Source: Pholiota molesta
Taxonomy: Eukaryota > Basidiomycota > Agaricomycetes > Agaricales > Strophariaceae
Length of the DNA stretch: 64,000 nt
Assembly (NCBI GenBank): GCA_014925825.1
Contig: JACGCK010000076.1
Coordinates: 1 to 64,000 of the forward strand
Reading direction: 5' to 3'
How positions within the stretch are numbered: position 1 is the stretch's first letter; each line of letters opens with the position of its first letter. Under the pieces are notes generated by a model. That model searched no databases, had not been told where the DNA came from, and was given only the letters and a program-made list of their open reading frames with translations. Both the position numbers and the translations under genes were made by a program. Of this stretch, positions 44,779 through 57,069 are shown in pieces.

Positions 44779-47700
44779 ATGAGCTAGTCTGGACAAGACC
44801 TCTATGTACGCGCCCAAGTCCACCCCCCACTTGTTCCCCATCCGCTCCCTCATTTCAGGCTCCGCGTAAGTTCCCTTTCACTCCTCTGGATCCACGCTTA
44901 CCTCGGCCGTGCCAGCCCTCGCCACCCACCAAAGACGACGGCGACGAGACATCCAGCCGCTCCTACACTCGCCCTCGATGTCGACGTCGATTCCAACCGA
45001 AGATCAGACAAAGCGGCGCGGGTTGGGGCGCATATGCGGTATGTCAGATCTCAGTGCAACGGCACGTAGCACCCCTTGACGACGTTTTGCAGTTCAGGGC
45101 CCGAATGCGATCTCGCCTCTTGCCACCCCGCCCGCCTACACCTTTTCCCACTCTCCTCATACCGCGGCCTGACGATTACGGGCGTTCTCCACACCTGCGA
45201 CGGACTCTGCTAGCTGGAGGTCAGACGGAACGGCAGATGGCGCCGTACGAGGGAAGCCAGCGGGCGGGTTCGACACGATGAGTACGTCTGCACTCATTGC
45301 CACGCCATGCTACACTAGCTGACGATTCGCTTGCATCGCAGGTCACGACGAAAGGACTTTGCCCCGGACGCGTGCGCCCCACACATTCCCGCCCTCAAGC
45401 CGCGCCTTCACTATCTACACTCCAACGACGACCCTCACCGCCTCCCACCTTACGCCCGCACGGCTCCCAAGTATGACGCCGAGCCAACGCCCTGCGAAGC
45501 GCCTTGGACGACGATGGCAAAGGTACCAGACGCCTGATACCATAGCAGCCGTCGACGAGATCGACGATGACCGACCCCGCTGCTGGTTCGCCCTCGCCCT
45601 CGCCAACTCTCCTCGACCTCGACGGCGATTCCACGATCTAGAAACGGAGTCCGTTAGCCGGCGGATGGAATGGGCACTGCATGATCGGCTACACCACCGA
45701 CGACGACGATCTCGTCTCCCACCGCCTCCCACATTGCGATGCTGGCACGGCTCCCAAGTAGTGTCCTGCCCGCCCAGATCCGTGCCTACCCACGACGACG
45801 ACGGGGCAACGCCCTGCGAAGCGCCGTGGGCGACGACGACAAGGGCACTAGGTGCCGTGTTCGATGCCGCGGGAGGCCTAGTGAGCCAACATCATCGTGA
45901 GTTCCCTTTCTTTGGTATGAATTTTTACTTACCGCGTTTGTACCAGCGCGGCATCTCCTCGCCACCCACCACCTTCAACCTCAACGGCTTCGCGCCCTCC
46001 AAACCCTTCGACTCGAGCGCGCGTGATGCCGACGACGACATCGAGGACGACGACGCCGCCGCCGCCGCCCGGAGCCCTTGCCCTCGACCGCTCTCCTCGA
46101 CCTCGATGGCGTTTGCAAGATCTAGCTAGGGTCAGAGTCCGTCAGCCGCCTCACGGGTGGGATGGGCACAGAGAGACGTACGAGGCGGCAGCAGGCTCTA
46201 CACTGCGCGTATACGGTACGCCAGCGCATCGCTACGATGTGCGCGTCAAGTTGACGCCCCAGGGCGCGAACGGCTTCTCGCCACTGGCCACCACCCAGCA
46301 TTCGACGGCGCTGGAGGCGCTGCGCTGCGGACGAGAACAACGTAAGCGGCTTGCTTTCCTTTGGGCTGCACCTCGTACTCACCTCGCCCAGGACAGCCCA
46401 GCAGTTCTCGCCACCCACCCAGCACCCGCCACCTCCAGCTTGCGAACTCCAACGACCGCGCACCACGGTTCGCAAGACCACAGCAGCCCAGACCACAGCA
46501 GCCGCGCCCAGGATAGCCAAGGTCGTCGGTGTGGGCGGCACGGATTCCTTGCATGGAACGTACCAGACGTGCTCGTCCATGGATCGCTGTGAGGGGTGGT
46601 AGCGAGGCGCGGGTGGACTGGATGTGAGAGAACGTCAGTGGCGGATGGGCGAGGAGACAAACGGCAGCGCGAACACCTCACCGATGTGCGGCGCATTCGT
46701 GCGCGCGCTGTCCTCTCCAGCCCGTCGTCTTATACAGCGGCTCCGCCCATCGATCTCGTCTGCGTTAAGCGCGTCAACGCAGAACGCGGACGACTTACCC
46801 GGCGAAGGAGAGCGTATGCTCATGCGGCGGCGCCGCGAGATGCGCCGTCGTCGTCGGCTCCAGGCGGGCATGTGAAAGGAAACATCAGTGGCGATGACGA
46901 GCATCGAGGAGGCGCGCACTTACCCAAGAAGCACGCGGCGGACGACGGCGGAGGCGACGAGAGAGGAGGAGGAGAGCGGAGGAGAGATGAGGAGCTGGGG
47001 GGATGAGGATAGAGGGTAAGTTAGGTAGCCCTTATATAGATTGGCACCCCATGTACGTAGTAGCATGAAATAAATTGGTTTGGGAAAGAAACGGATGCGA
47101 ATCAGGGACAGATACCGGGATTATCGCCTTAAGCGAACAAGTCCAATTCGCGCCATTCCTCCGCGTCCCCTTCACCCGTTCGCGCTATTAGCCTCACAAC
47201 CTCTATAGTATCCCCTCTTACCTACCAGCTAACAACTCATGTCCATGTAGACTATCATTCAATAAGATCTTGTTGTTTTATTACTGTATTTCAACCCGTC
47301 TATGGTTACAACAACTTCAAAGCTCTCGCAAACACATCCTTAGAGTAATCCCCACCACCCACTCCCAGCGCGAACATCTCACCACACGCGACCCTACCCA
47401 AGCTCTGTCTGCGTCTAGGCCCATACCCCCCTGCACGAAAAACCCAAGAAACACGGAAACGGCGTTTCTAGCGCCTTCCGCGCAATCTACGTCCCCCTGC
47501 GCCGAATCTTCCAGCTGAAGCGCAAAGGATTAGCCAGATGCTTAGGCTGAAACACGCGGCGTAAAGCCTCCGTGCTTCCGTGATGGCACGTAATTGACGT
47601 GCGTTTTCGCGGGCCCCCGTTGTGCTGCATTTTCGAACGCTTTTGTGTGGCGGGCACGGGGTGGCATCGGGTGGCATTGAGTGCCTGCGGTCGCGGTTTG

Positions 47701-49429
47701 CTCGTCCACCTCTGAAATTTTGGGAATGGGTAGGGGATAGTGTGACCTAACGTACTGTAAGAAACGGTATAATATAATTGAGAAATGGAGTGGAAACGCG
47801 CTTATCAGTACGGTTATGCTACGGGGAGGTGCACACACTTGCTCCGCCCGCTTGGTACGCACTGCGCGCGCAATTTTCGCTGCCACGTAGGCTAGCCGTA
47901 AGCGTCAGGGTCCTATTAGCAGGTGAAAAGAACCAGGCTGTTTGGAGTCTGTGAAATCGCGTATTCGGTGAGGAGGCGGAGATGGCTTGTTGCTGATTGG
48001 TATGTGTGTTCCGCGCTTCGTCGTTCTGACGGAGTTCCATAGTCGAATCACGTAGTTGAATCAAGGCACAATGTAGGGCTATTCAAGTGGATGCGAGTCT
48101 TATCTGTGCTATTCTATTGGTTTGAACTGGGAACGGTGTGATGCACCATTTGGTGATGCGAAGATTAGACACAGATATGCCACCATCTGCATCTTGTTTC
48201 ATTCAATCTCTGGATTTACGCCACTACTTTTCGAATTCATTATTCTATAATAGCTATTCTCTCTCGCTCTGTAAGTACAGATAACGCGGTAAGTCTGATA
48301 CCACAGTATTGGCACTCGAATCAACCGCCATATGCAGATCTTGCAGATCGCACAAGATCTAATCATGCCCGCGATCTAATACGTCTCCGCATTGGTTCTT
48401 GTAATGAGGAGCGACATCACAGCACCTTTGCCAAATAATTAACCACTCGATATCTTTATTCCTTGCGACCAAAGCATTTGGCCGCACTTGCGGCACACTT
48501 TCGGCGTCGAACGACTCGAAATGACGAGGCCGCCGGGCGCTAATTTTCTAGATGATAATGCAGTGCGAAATAGATCCTATTCAATGGACGGCCTAAAACA
48601 AGAATACTGCAGCGATATATTCTGGTATGGCCGTGGATAAACGGCTTGAACAATATGTAATGGGATTTCAAAAACAATGGTGTGATACTTAGCGCGATAG
48701 AGCTTGCGGAATAAAATATAAATAAGTGTTCCTTGATACAACTAGCACCCGAGTCCGTAATTCTGCATTGCGAAACGGACGGAAGTGAACGGGTTGGAAA
48801 GTACGTCAAGTGTATATTTTGTAATCGCTTCTGCGCGAGTTTATTCTTGCGAATCTCGGACGCAATTTGATGTTAACAGCAATGCTGCCGGAATCATTTT
48901 TCCTGCTTCTTTTCTTGGTGTCGAGCATGTTTGCTGCCCAGCGAACTAGGAGAATTGTATGCTTTACTAGGCTTTACTGCGTCTGTAGGGATTGTATAGA
49001 GTATTTCCAACTTCCAATAGCGAGAAAAGCGGAAGCGTATATTTGCCAGATTATATTTCGGCCCCCGGGAGCGGGAGACAGAAGTGCTACCCTGAGACAT
49101 AACGGTAATATTCAGGTCAGGCTTCCTTTGCAGTGTGCTGGCAAGGGTGAAACTAGAACGTTAGCACCATTCACACGTCTAGATGCTGCAAGGGCAAACA
49201 CGAACTACATGGAAATTTGGCAGCCCTTGGCAGTAAACAATATCAAAAGGGAGCAATTTTCGTGACGCTCCCCAAACCCCCATTCCCTCCCTGCCGTCTT
49301 TATGCTGGTGCCTAGTCCGAATTTCTGTCGTTCTGTGACCAGCCTTAGTGTGGTATGTCCTCGACTCTCTCAGTCTGTTTAAACAGTGCTAATGTATATT
49401 CATATCCGAGGTGTACTACTGCTCACTGC
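44779..49429. other. GC-rich degenerate region, then AT-rich spacer
   Basis: From 44.8 to 47.0 kb the DNA is GC-rich with partly repeated blocks: a motif containing CTCGACCTCGA then a short 'gatctag' stretch occurs near 45610-45650 and again near 46095-46125. This resembles the degenerate loci further left, with no surviving gene. From 47.0 to 49.4 kb it is mixed to AT-rich. A hydrophobic-start frame near 48870-49265 lacks a good ATG and looks like chance. No gene is supported. Confidence 0.4.
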
Positions 49430-50239
49430 TCAGCTCGCATCCGCCGTTTAGGCGCCCGTCGTCGCAGCCATGAGAAACAACCGATGTCACCTCGATCATC
49501 ACCCTCATCAACGTTCAACTCTGTGCTCACACGGCTTTATTCCAATACAATATTCAAGCTTCCAGCGGGCTACGTGGTGACGATAGACTGTTCTCAAGAG
49601 AGGTATGTGTGCTTGTTGACCTGATATCACCCTAATCCATCTTCAGAAGTTCTGACACCACATCTGAAGTGCCCGCAGACTACAGCCCAGCCTGCTGCAT
49701 CGCTGGACAGTCGTATCCGCCGTTTATGCGCCCGTCGTCGCAGCCGTGACGACCAACTGATGTCACCTCAATCATCACCCTCATCGATCCACGGCTTTAC
49801 ATATTCGAGCTTCCAGCGGGCTACGTGGTGATGCTACAATGTTCTCAAGAGAGGTATGTGTGCTTGAGTACTTGATATCACCCTAAACCTATCTCTAGAA
49901 GTTCCGCCGCCATATGTGAAGTTCCCGCGGACTACAGCCCAGAATGCTGCATAGCCTGCATCCACCGTTTATGTGCCCGTCATGTCGCAGGGGCCGAGAC
50001 AAACAACCGCCTCAATCTTCACCCTCATCCATGTTCGACTCTGCACTCACACGGTAATTCCCGAACCATATCCAAGCTTTTCGTGGACTACGTGGTGATG
50101 ATGGGACATTCTAAAGGGAGTTTTGTTAGCTTCTTTATCTAACATCACACTGATCCTGTCTGCAGACATTCCGAGTCGATATCTGGAGTTCCCGCGGACT
50201 ACAACCCTGTGAGCGGACATTCGAATGCATGTACGTTCT
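49430..50239 (+). repeat. Three degenerate exon-like units (~270 bp), LTR target
   Basis: A block is repeated three times, each with CATCCGCC or similar, GCCCGTC, TCACCCTCATC, an AGCTT...GGGCTACGTGGTGA or GGACTACGTGGTGA segment, a donor-like GAGAGGTATGTGTG and an acceptor-like tail, then 'gttccgcgg...gactac'. They look like tandem exons with introns, possibly part of a repeat-containing gene. The frames are broken in places. The LTR element is inserted directly after the third unit, and related sequence continues on its other side. Confidence 0.5.
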
Positions 50240-50642
50240 TGTGAGGACTGGACACTTAGGTACTTGTACAGAGGACTGTAGATCACATGATAGTCACATG
50301 TTACCATGTAGATACAGCCATCCAGCTGTATTAGATAATCAGATTTACCTTTAACCTTTACTTGAAGGACGAATCCACACACTGCCGGTATGACCAGATA
50401 GTCTACTCCCTACCATGGGTCATATGGGGGCACAGGCGAGCCTTACCACGCAGATCTCTCTGGCTGAGCATCCATCCCTGCTTGCCTGGTCAACGGCTCA
50501 CATTGCCCTGGATAGGGTCACATTCCTCCTGAGTAGGATTACAACTCTCTCTCCCTGGATCTCCATCCAGCCCTCTCCCCAGGTCTCCTTCAGCCTTCCC
50601 TGAAGTCCCCTCGAATGCCAGATGCAGACCACAGGCATCACA
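50240..50642 (+). repeat. 5' LTR (403 bp)
   Basis: Starts TGTGAGGACTGG and ends GGCATCACA. I found no difference from the copy at 55522-55924. A 62-codon frame inside is present in both LTRs and is not considered coding. Confidence 0.95.
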
Positions 50643-50661
50643 ATGGTGGGGGCACCGCGGA
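50643..50661 (+). promoter_or_regulatory. Putative primer-binding site
   Basis: One base after the 5' LTR, TGGTGGGGGCACCG begins with the TGG complementary to the CCA end of tRNAs. The primer tRNA was not identified. Confidence 0.5.
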
Positions 50662-50695
50662 CTTCTCTCCAAGAAGGTTTCAAGATGACCTGGCA

Positions 50696-50999
50696 CTCCT
50701 TTCCTTCTCCCCTCAGAAATCAGTTGGGTTTGACTTGGTGCCAGGTGGCATTCTGAGTCCCTACTCCTTTCTGAGGTTCCTCCTGACCCACAGTTGGGTT
50801 GACATTGGTGCCAGCTGGCATACTAAGTCCCTACTTCTGGGTTGGCTCTCCTTTCCTTCTCCCCTCAGAAATCAGTTGGGTTGACATTGGTGCCAGGTGG
50901 CATTCTGAGTCCCTACTCCTTTCTGAGGTTCCTCCTGACCCACAGTTGGGTTGACATTGGTGCCAGCTGGCATACTAAGTCCCTACTTCTGGGTTGGTT
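50696..50999 (+). repeat. 152-bp tandem duplication
   Basis: Two almost identical 152-bp copies start with CTCCTTTCCTTCTCCCCTCA at 50696 and 50848. Each contains two shorter related halves (CAGTTGGGTT-type words followed by GGTGCCAG[GC]TGGCAT). The copies lie in the leader part of the LARD interior. Confidence 0.85.
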
Positions 51000-51159
51000 C
51001 TCCTTTTCCCTTTATGCTCTCCCTTCTCCTTTTTTGCTATGCCCTTCACCCCCTTTCCACCTTCCCTCTGGTCCTAGGAATGCTCCTCAGCCAAGGAGTT
51101 CCTCTGGAATTGGACTTATGATGATTTGGAGGGAAGATGATGATTCTGGTTGGATTGAT

Positions 51160-54100
51160 GGCCCCATATCTCCCCAACCACTCCTTGGATCGACAAGCGG
51201 ATTTTTGCGGCTTGTAGCCCTCGTCGAAGCGATATCGAACGCGCTCTTGATGGCCCCAAACGACCCACCTTTGGGTGAGAAACAGATGCTGAGACATTTC
51301 GATGTCCTGAGACGAAATCGATTCGTTCTCGCCTTCCAGACCTCGGTCAATTACGATCTCTTCGGATTCGAGCTCTCCTCATCCGTCCGGTTCTTTCAAA
51401 CTCAAGATCATTGGATTCCGAGCACAGGAAGCTTCCGAAATCTCTGCATGTTCTCATGCTCCTCTGTTTCTGGTCTAAGAACAGAGATGCATCTGTTTCT
51501 CCCCAACTGCTCCATGGATCGTTAAGCGGCTTTTTGCCCCTTGTAGCCCTCGTCAAATCGATATCAAACGCGCCCTCGATGGCCCCAAACGATCCACCTT
51601 TGGGCGAGAAACAGATGCTGAGACATTTCGATGTCCTGAGACGAAATCGATTCGTTCTCGCCTTCCAAACCTCGGACAATTACAATCTCTTCGGATTCGA
51701 GCTCGTCTCATCCGCCCGGTTCTTTTGAGCTCAAGATCATTGAATTCCGAGCACAGGAAGCTTCCAAAATCTCTGCATGTCCTCATGCTCCTCTGTTCCT
51801 GGTCTAAGAACAGAGATTCATCTGTTTCTCCCCAACCGCTCCATGGATCGTTAAGCGGCTTTTTGTGCCTTGTAGCCCTCGTCAAATTGATATCGACCGC
51901 GCCTTGATGGCCCCAAACGACCCACCGTTGAGTGAGAAACAGATGCTGAGACCATATTTCGATGTCCTGAGACGAAATCAATTCGTTCTCGCCTTCCAGA
52001 CCTCGGACAATTACGATCTCTTCGGATTCGAGCTCGCCTCATCCGTCCGGTTCTTTCAAACCCAAGATCGTTGGATTCCGAACACAGGAAGTTTCCGACA
52101 TCTCTGCATGTTCTCATGCTCCTCTGTTTCTGGTCTAAGAACAGAGATGCATCTGTTTCTCCTCAACCGTTCCATGGATCGCGAAGCGGTTTTTTGCTGC
52201 TTGTGGGCCTTATCAAATCGATATCGAATGCGCCTTCAATTACCGCAGACTCTCCACTTTTGAGTAAGAAGCGGATGATGAGACATTTCGATGTCTTGAG
52301 ATGAAATCGATTCGTTCTCGCCTTCCAGACCCCGGATCATTAAGGTCTTTTCGGATTCGAGCTTGGCTCATCCGTCCGGTTCTGGAGAGCCCAAGATCAT
52401 CGAATTCCGAGCAGACAACGTCTCCGAAATCTTCGATGTCCTCCTGCCCTGCTGTTCCTACTCTGAGGACAGAGATTCATCCGCTTCTCTTCAACCAGTC
52501 CATGGGTTGTCGCGCGGTTTTTTGCGCTCCGTTGCGCTTGTCGAGGCGTTTCCAACGAGCCCCTGCGCGTGTCTAGCAAGTGATTTCCAAGCGAGATATG
52601 GCTTTTGAGACATTTTGGTCTCTTGATGTGAAACCAAATTCGTTCTCATCAACGACTGCCCGTATCTAGGTGATCTCTTCGGATTCGAGTTCGCCTCATC
52701 CGTCCGGTTCTATCGAGCCCAAGATCATCCCATTCCGAACAGGAGAACCTTCCGAAATACTGGCATGTCCTCATGCTCCTCCATTGCTCCTGTTATGAGC
52801 AGAGTTGGGCCATATCTCCTCAACCACTTAGTCTATCATTACGCGGTTTCTTGCGCTGGAAAGCCCTTGTTCGCCTCGTTTGAGAGCGCCCTTGAATGTT
52901 CCAAACCGTTGCATATCGCCCGAGCTATGACTTTACAGTCATCTCAGCCTCCTGATGAGACATCAATTTCGTTCTCATCAACCGCGGTGTCTACTCATAA
53001 ACGGATTTCGGATTCGAGATCTACTCATCCGTCCCGTTTTAATGAGCCCAAGATCATTGGATTCCGAGCAGTAGATCATCCTGGGACTTTGCCATCTACA
53101 CTGGCTCTCCCTTGATCATCCTATGACCAGAGATCGTCTCATATCTCTGTGAAAACTGCTCAGATTGACTCGCGGTTTTTTAAGGCCTCAAGAGCTCGCT
53201 TATACGCATCTAACGATGCCCTGCGCGACGAGAACGAGCGACATTCAACCGACTTCTGCCCTTTCAGTCATTTGGGCTCTCTAGAGTCACTTCATTCCGG
53301 ATCTCAACAACTACTGCTTCAATTCATTAGCTCTTTTCGGATTCGAGCTCGACTCACTCGTACGGTTCGAACGAGTTCAAGAACATCGAATTTTACACAG
53401 TAGAATGTTCTGAGATGCCTGATCTCCTTCTCCCTGTCCCATACTTTCTACCTTGGGCAGAGATTGGGCAATATATCCGGATCAACTCTTGAGAACCTGT
53501 CGGTTATTTTTGCGTTCGTTTTTACTCCTCAAGCCGCTTCTTTTGAGCCCTTGAACGTGGAGAACGATGGCTATTTGGACAATTAAAATTCCTTGGCCCA
53601 TTTCGGAGCTCTGTCCGGAAATTTCGCTCGATCTCAGCTACCAGCTCATGGACTCACAATAACCCTTCGGATTCGAGCTCGCCTTGCTCGCCCGGTTCTA
53701 ACGAGTGTAACAACGTCCAATTCTATGCAGTAGATCATTCTGGGGGGCCCATTACCTCTTCCTCCCCCTTGATCAGTACCTTCAATGCATATTGGATTAT
53801 AACTCAAGAACCGGACCTGCGGTTGCTTTGCGGTTTTTTGCGCTGTGTTGGGCCGCGCAGGGCGCATCTTTCAAGCCCCTGCTCGAGCAAATCTTTGGAA
53901 TTTTCGACGAGGAGTGCACTTTTGTCTATTTTGGACCTCTGGTCCGAAATTTCGTTCTCTTTTGGCTTCCATCGCCTCTAGCCCTATTCTGCTTCGGGAT
54001 TCGACTTCTCCTTCTTTGTCCGGTTCTAACGACACCCAGCTCACCCTGTTTTGACCAGTGGAACACTCTGGGGGCCCATCTTCCTCCTTTCCCTCCATCT

Positions 54101-54760
54101 CTATCACTAGTGCGAAGATTTGGCCGTTTCTCGAGAACCAGACCTCCGATCCCTTAGCAGATTTTTGCGGCTTGATAGGCTACGCAGGCCGCGTCGAATA
54201 AGCCCCTGCGCAGGCCAAACGAACGAAATTCGAGCGAACTAGACCACATGTCTCATTTCAGTGCTCTAATCTGAGACGAAGTTCGCTCTTGGCAACCATG
54301 GCAGGTTCCCTTCTGGAGGCTTCGGATTTGTATTCACCTCGACTCTCCGGTTCTATCGAGCTCAAGAACATGACGATCTATTCAGTGGAATATTCCGGGA
54401 CATCATCCACTCCTCATCATTCCTTCCCACTTCATCATCAGGAAAGATTGGCACATATCTTCGGAACAAAGCTTTCGATTCTCACGCGGTTTTTGGGCCT
54501 TGTAACGTTTGTGAAGATGCAACATTCAAGCCCTTACTCGCATGGAATGATGCATTTTCGAATTTACCATCCTCTTTCCTCCTCTTCCTACCCTTCAATG
54601 AAGATTGGCCTATATCTCCGGAACGGCTGCTCCGTTTTCCACGCAAATTTTTTGGCTCTGTTACGATTGCGAAGACGCATCTTTCAAGCCCTTATATGCG
54701 CAAAACGACGAAGTTTCGAAAGTGCTAGGCTTTCCTTCCCTCCTGCTGAGCTCATTCAGC
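51160..54760 (+). repeat. Degenerate ~329-bp tandem array inside the LARD
   Basis: The anchor TTCGGATTCG (or a close variant) recurs at about 51361, 51690, 52021, 52350, 52678, 53007, 53336, 53666, 53993 and 54321, with spacing of 327-331 bp. A second anchor (GCGG then a T-run) keeps the same period. The left-hand units are most alike; those on the right are more diverged, and the last is shortened. No reading frame is conserved, so the array is non-coding. It makes up most of the element's interior. Confidence 0.9.
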
Positions 54761-55508
54761 ATATCCTGACCAGTGGGCCTCTTTTCCTTTCCATTTTTAT
54801 GCCTTCTCTTTGCTTTTTTCCACCTGCCAGAGTCCACTCTGTCCTTTCCTTCTTTCTTTCCACTCTGTGGCATTGGATTTTCTTTTCCTCTTTTTCTTCC
54901 TTGGTACTTCTTTAGCTGCCCATTCCTAGACATGCCTCATCCTATGACCACTGTCTGGCCTGCACACCGAAAGAAGTGGGGGCAGGGGTAGGGGTAGGAC
55001 CATGGGTCCTGAGGAGGCCTAGCCTCCTCCTATTACCCTATCTATCCCTATGTCTGGGATCAGGCTACGATCCCTTGGAGGAGCTGCCTTATGGCTATGC
55101 CCTAGCTCCTCTAGGATGCGGGATTGGCTGACCCTCCTATATGGAGCAGGAAAGCTATCCTCTGCATCCTCTCAGATCCTTCTAGATCTGTAGAGCTAGT
55201 CTAGAGCTTTGCTCTGGCTCTTAGAGGATGCCTTAGGATTGGTTGACTCTCCTATCTGGAGTTAGGAAGCCATCCTCTATTCCCTCTTTGATCTCTTGTA
55301 GATCTACCTTGGAAGGCTAGAGAATTTGGGAACCAAATTTTTTCTCTTTGCTTATTTTGTTTTATTTTTGCTCATTCTTCCCAAATCTTTACTTTATATA
55401 TTCTTTTGGCCTAGTTTGGGGGGCCATTGTGATTCTTTTTTCTCTTTATTTTTACCCATATGTTTTATGCTTGTTTTCCATTTTCACTTAGAGTACATGC
55501 CCTCTGGA

Positions 55509-55521
55509 CAAGTGGGGGCTC
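55509..55521 (+). promoter_or_regulatory. Putative polypurine tract
   Basis: A purine-rich stretch (AAGTGGGGG near 55510-55518) sits immediately before the 3' LTR, the position of the plus-strand priming site in LTR retrotransposons. Confidence 0.5.
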
Positions 55522-55924
55522 TGTGAGGACTGGACACTTAGGTACTTGTACAGAGGACTGTAGATCACATGATAGTCACATGTTACCATGTAGATACAGC
55601 CATCCAGCTGTATTAGATAATCAGATTTACCTTTAACCTTTACTTGAAGGACGAATCCACACACTGCCGGTATGACCAGATAGTCTACTCCCTACCATGG
55701 GTCATATGGGGGCACAGGCGAGCCTTACCACGCAGATCTCTCTGGCTGAGCATCCATCCCTGCTTGCCTGGTCAACGGCTCACATTGCCCTGGATAGGGT
55801 CACATTCCTCCTGAGTAGGATTACAACTCTCTCTCCCTGGATCTCCATCCAGCCCTCTCCCCAGGTCTCCTTCAGCCTTCCCTGAAGTCCCCTCGAATGC
55901 CAGATGCAGACCACAGGCATCACA
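55522..55924 (+). repeat. 3' LTR (403 bp)
   Basis: Same length and sequence as the 5' LTR; followed by the second GTTCT target-site copy at 55925-55929. Confidence 0.95.
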
Positions 55925-57069
55925 GTTCTGTTTCAAGTCTTCCTTGTCTTGCACAATACTGATTTAGTTTCGAGATATTCCGACACTAGATTTGAGCTTC
56001 CTGCGGACTTTATTACAATGCCAGATTGTTCTAAACCATGGTATGTTACCTTTTAAGATATTCTAAAATATTCCGACACTATATTTGAAGATCCCGCGGA
56101 CTGCCTCTTTTCGCCAATTTGGTCTTGATGCCACGGTAAGTGCTATCGTCTCCTCAAGCATTATTTCCGCGGTACAATGTCATTTTCCAAAATAAGCGCC
56201 CATTGCTAATTGTTTGCGATCTCGCACATGTCCATGGACTACATAGGTGTGGTTTCTTTATTTGATTCTGTCCTACTCTTACTGACTGTTTGCATCGATT
56301 TTTCGGGTGTTATTGACTTGGAAATCAATCGGGAGACGCATTCATTCCACGAGGTAAGTTATGCACGCCAAGTTTCTATTCACACGCTAAAGTCAATTTT
56401 AGCATTTCGCGGTAACCATTCGGACATTTCTGGGTATGTAGCTGCCTTTCTGTTATTGTCGTCTCTCTGAAATGCCAACAGCCGCAATCTTTCAATTCCG
56501 ACATCAATCAGAAGCTCGAAAATACTGCGCCTTGGGTTTCCGAGGTGAATTATGCATGTCGAGTTTCTATTTGCGCGCTAATATCAATTTTAGTCTTTTA
56601 TCGTAACCATGGACATGGCATAGACTGGTACATTCCCGTCTTCCTGTTATTCCTGAATTCAAACAGCCGCAATCCCTTAGATCACGCAATGAACACTGAT
56701 CCCTACACTGAAAACCAAGGCCCAGTCTGTTTATTTGCTATTTACCGACTGCTTACAACATCTGACAATTCTAGCCAATCCAGCATTCAATTTGCCGCGC
56801 AAAGATCAATCCGTTTCACGAACTTCAAGCTTTTCGCGAAAATCAATCTGTCACGTACTTGGTGCGTAAACTGATTTATCCACGATCTCACCTTCTCCAC
56901 CCTATCTTAAGCTTTCCGCGGCAATTTTGGACTTGGCGCCCAACTCACAAACTTCGTGAGCAAACCTGTTTATTGACTATCTACTGACATCTTAGGTGTA
57001 CCTACGTTAGCCTGCCCTTCGGGGTGGGCTAACCTTTGATCCTATGATCTCAAAACACGCAAAAAAAGG
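55925..57069 (+). other. Right half of the interrupted locus; repeated mini-exon units
   Basis: Just after the LTR, segments such as ATTCCGACACTAGATTTGAG and GATCCCGCGGACTG continue the pattern seen left of the element. From about 56300 a second kind of unit occurs twice, roughly 190 bp apart. Each has a donor after '...CCGAGG' or '...CACGAGG', a ~50-bp intron with 'caattttag' as acceptor, a short exon with CGGTAACCAT or CGTAACCATG, another intron ending in 'caacag' or 'aaacag', then CCGCAATC. No full protein could be assembled and the family is not recognised. Confidence 0.4.
57006..57033. terminator. Hairpin with TTCG loop
   Basis: GTTAGCCTGCCC and GGGTGGGCTAAC pair over 12 positions (ten Watson-Crick, two G-T) around TTCG. 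As RNA this would be a very stable UUCG-type hairpin. It lies about 60 bp past the stop of the truncated ligase copy. Whether it acts in RNA 3' end formation or marks an element end is unknown. Confidence 0.5.

Larger units (their letters stand above)
50240..55924 (+). mobile_element. Non-autonomous LTR retrotransposon (LARD type), 5685 bp
   Basis: Identical 403-bp direct repeats flank 4879 bp of interior. Each LTR starts TGTGA and ends TCACA (the canonical TG...CA with 5-bp inverted ends). The element is bracketed by a perfect 5-bp target duplication GTTCT at 50235-50239 and 55925-55929. The first interior bases (TGGTGGGGGCACC from 50644) fit a tRNA primer-binding site, and a G-rich tract (AGTGGGGGCT) abuts the 3' LTR. 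No gag, protease, reverse transcriptase, RNase H or integrase motif occurs in any frame. A long non-coding interior with full LTRs defines a LARD; it must be mobilised by an autonomous partner elsewhere. Identical LTRs indicate recent insertion. Confidence 0.93.

Noticed and set aside
48867..49265. Possible small secreted protein with hydrophobic N-terminus
   Set aside because: The frame has no convincing ATG context and its later part looks random; no cleavage-site or Cys pattern.
50415..50603. 62-codon frame, repeated at 55697-55885
   Set aside because: It lies wholly within the LTRs; the duplication reflects the LTR pair, not a gene family.
54289..54915. 208-codon frame in the LARD interior
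   Set aside because: It has no gag or pol motif, is biased by pyrimidine-rich DNA and is not conserved between the 329-bp units.
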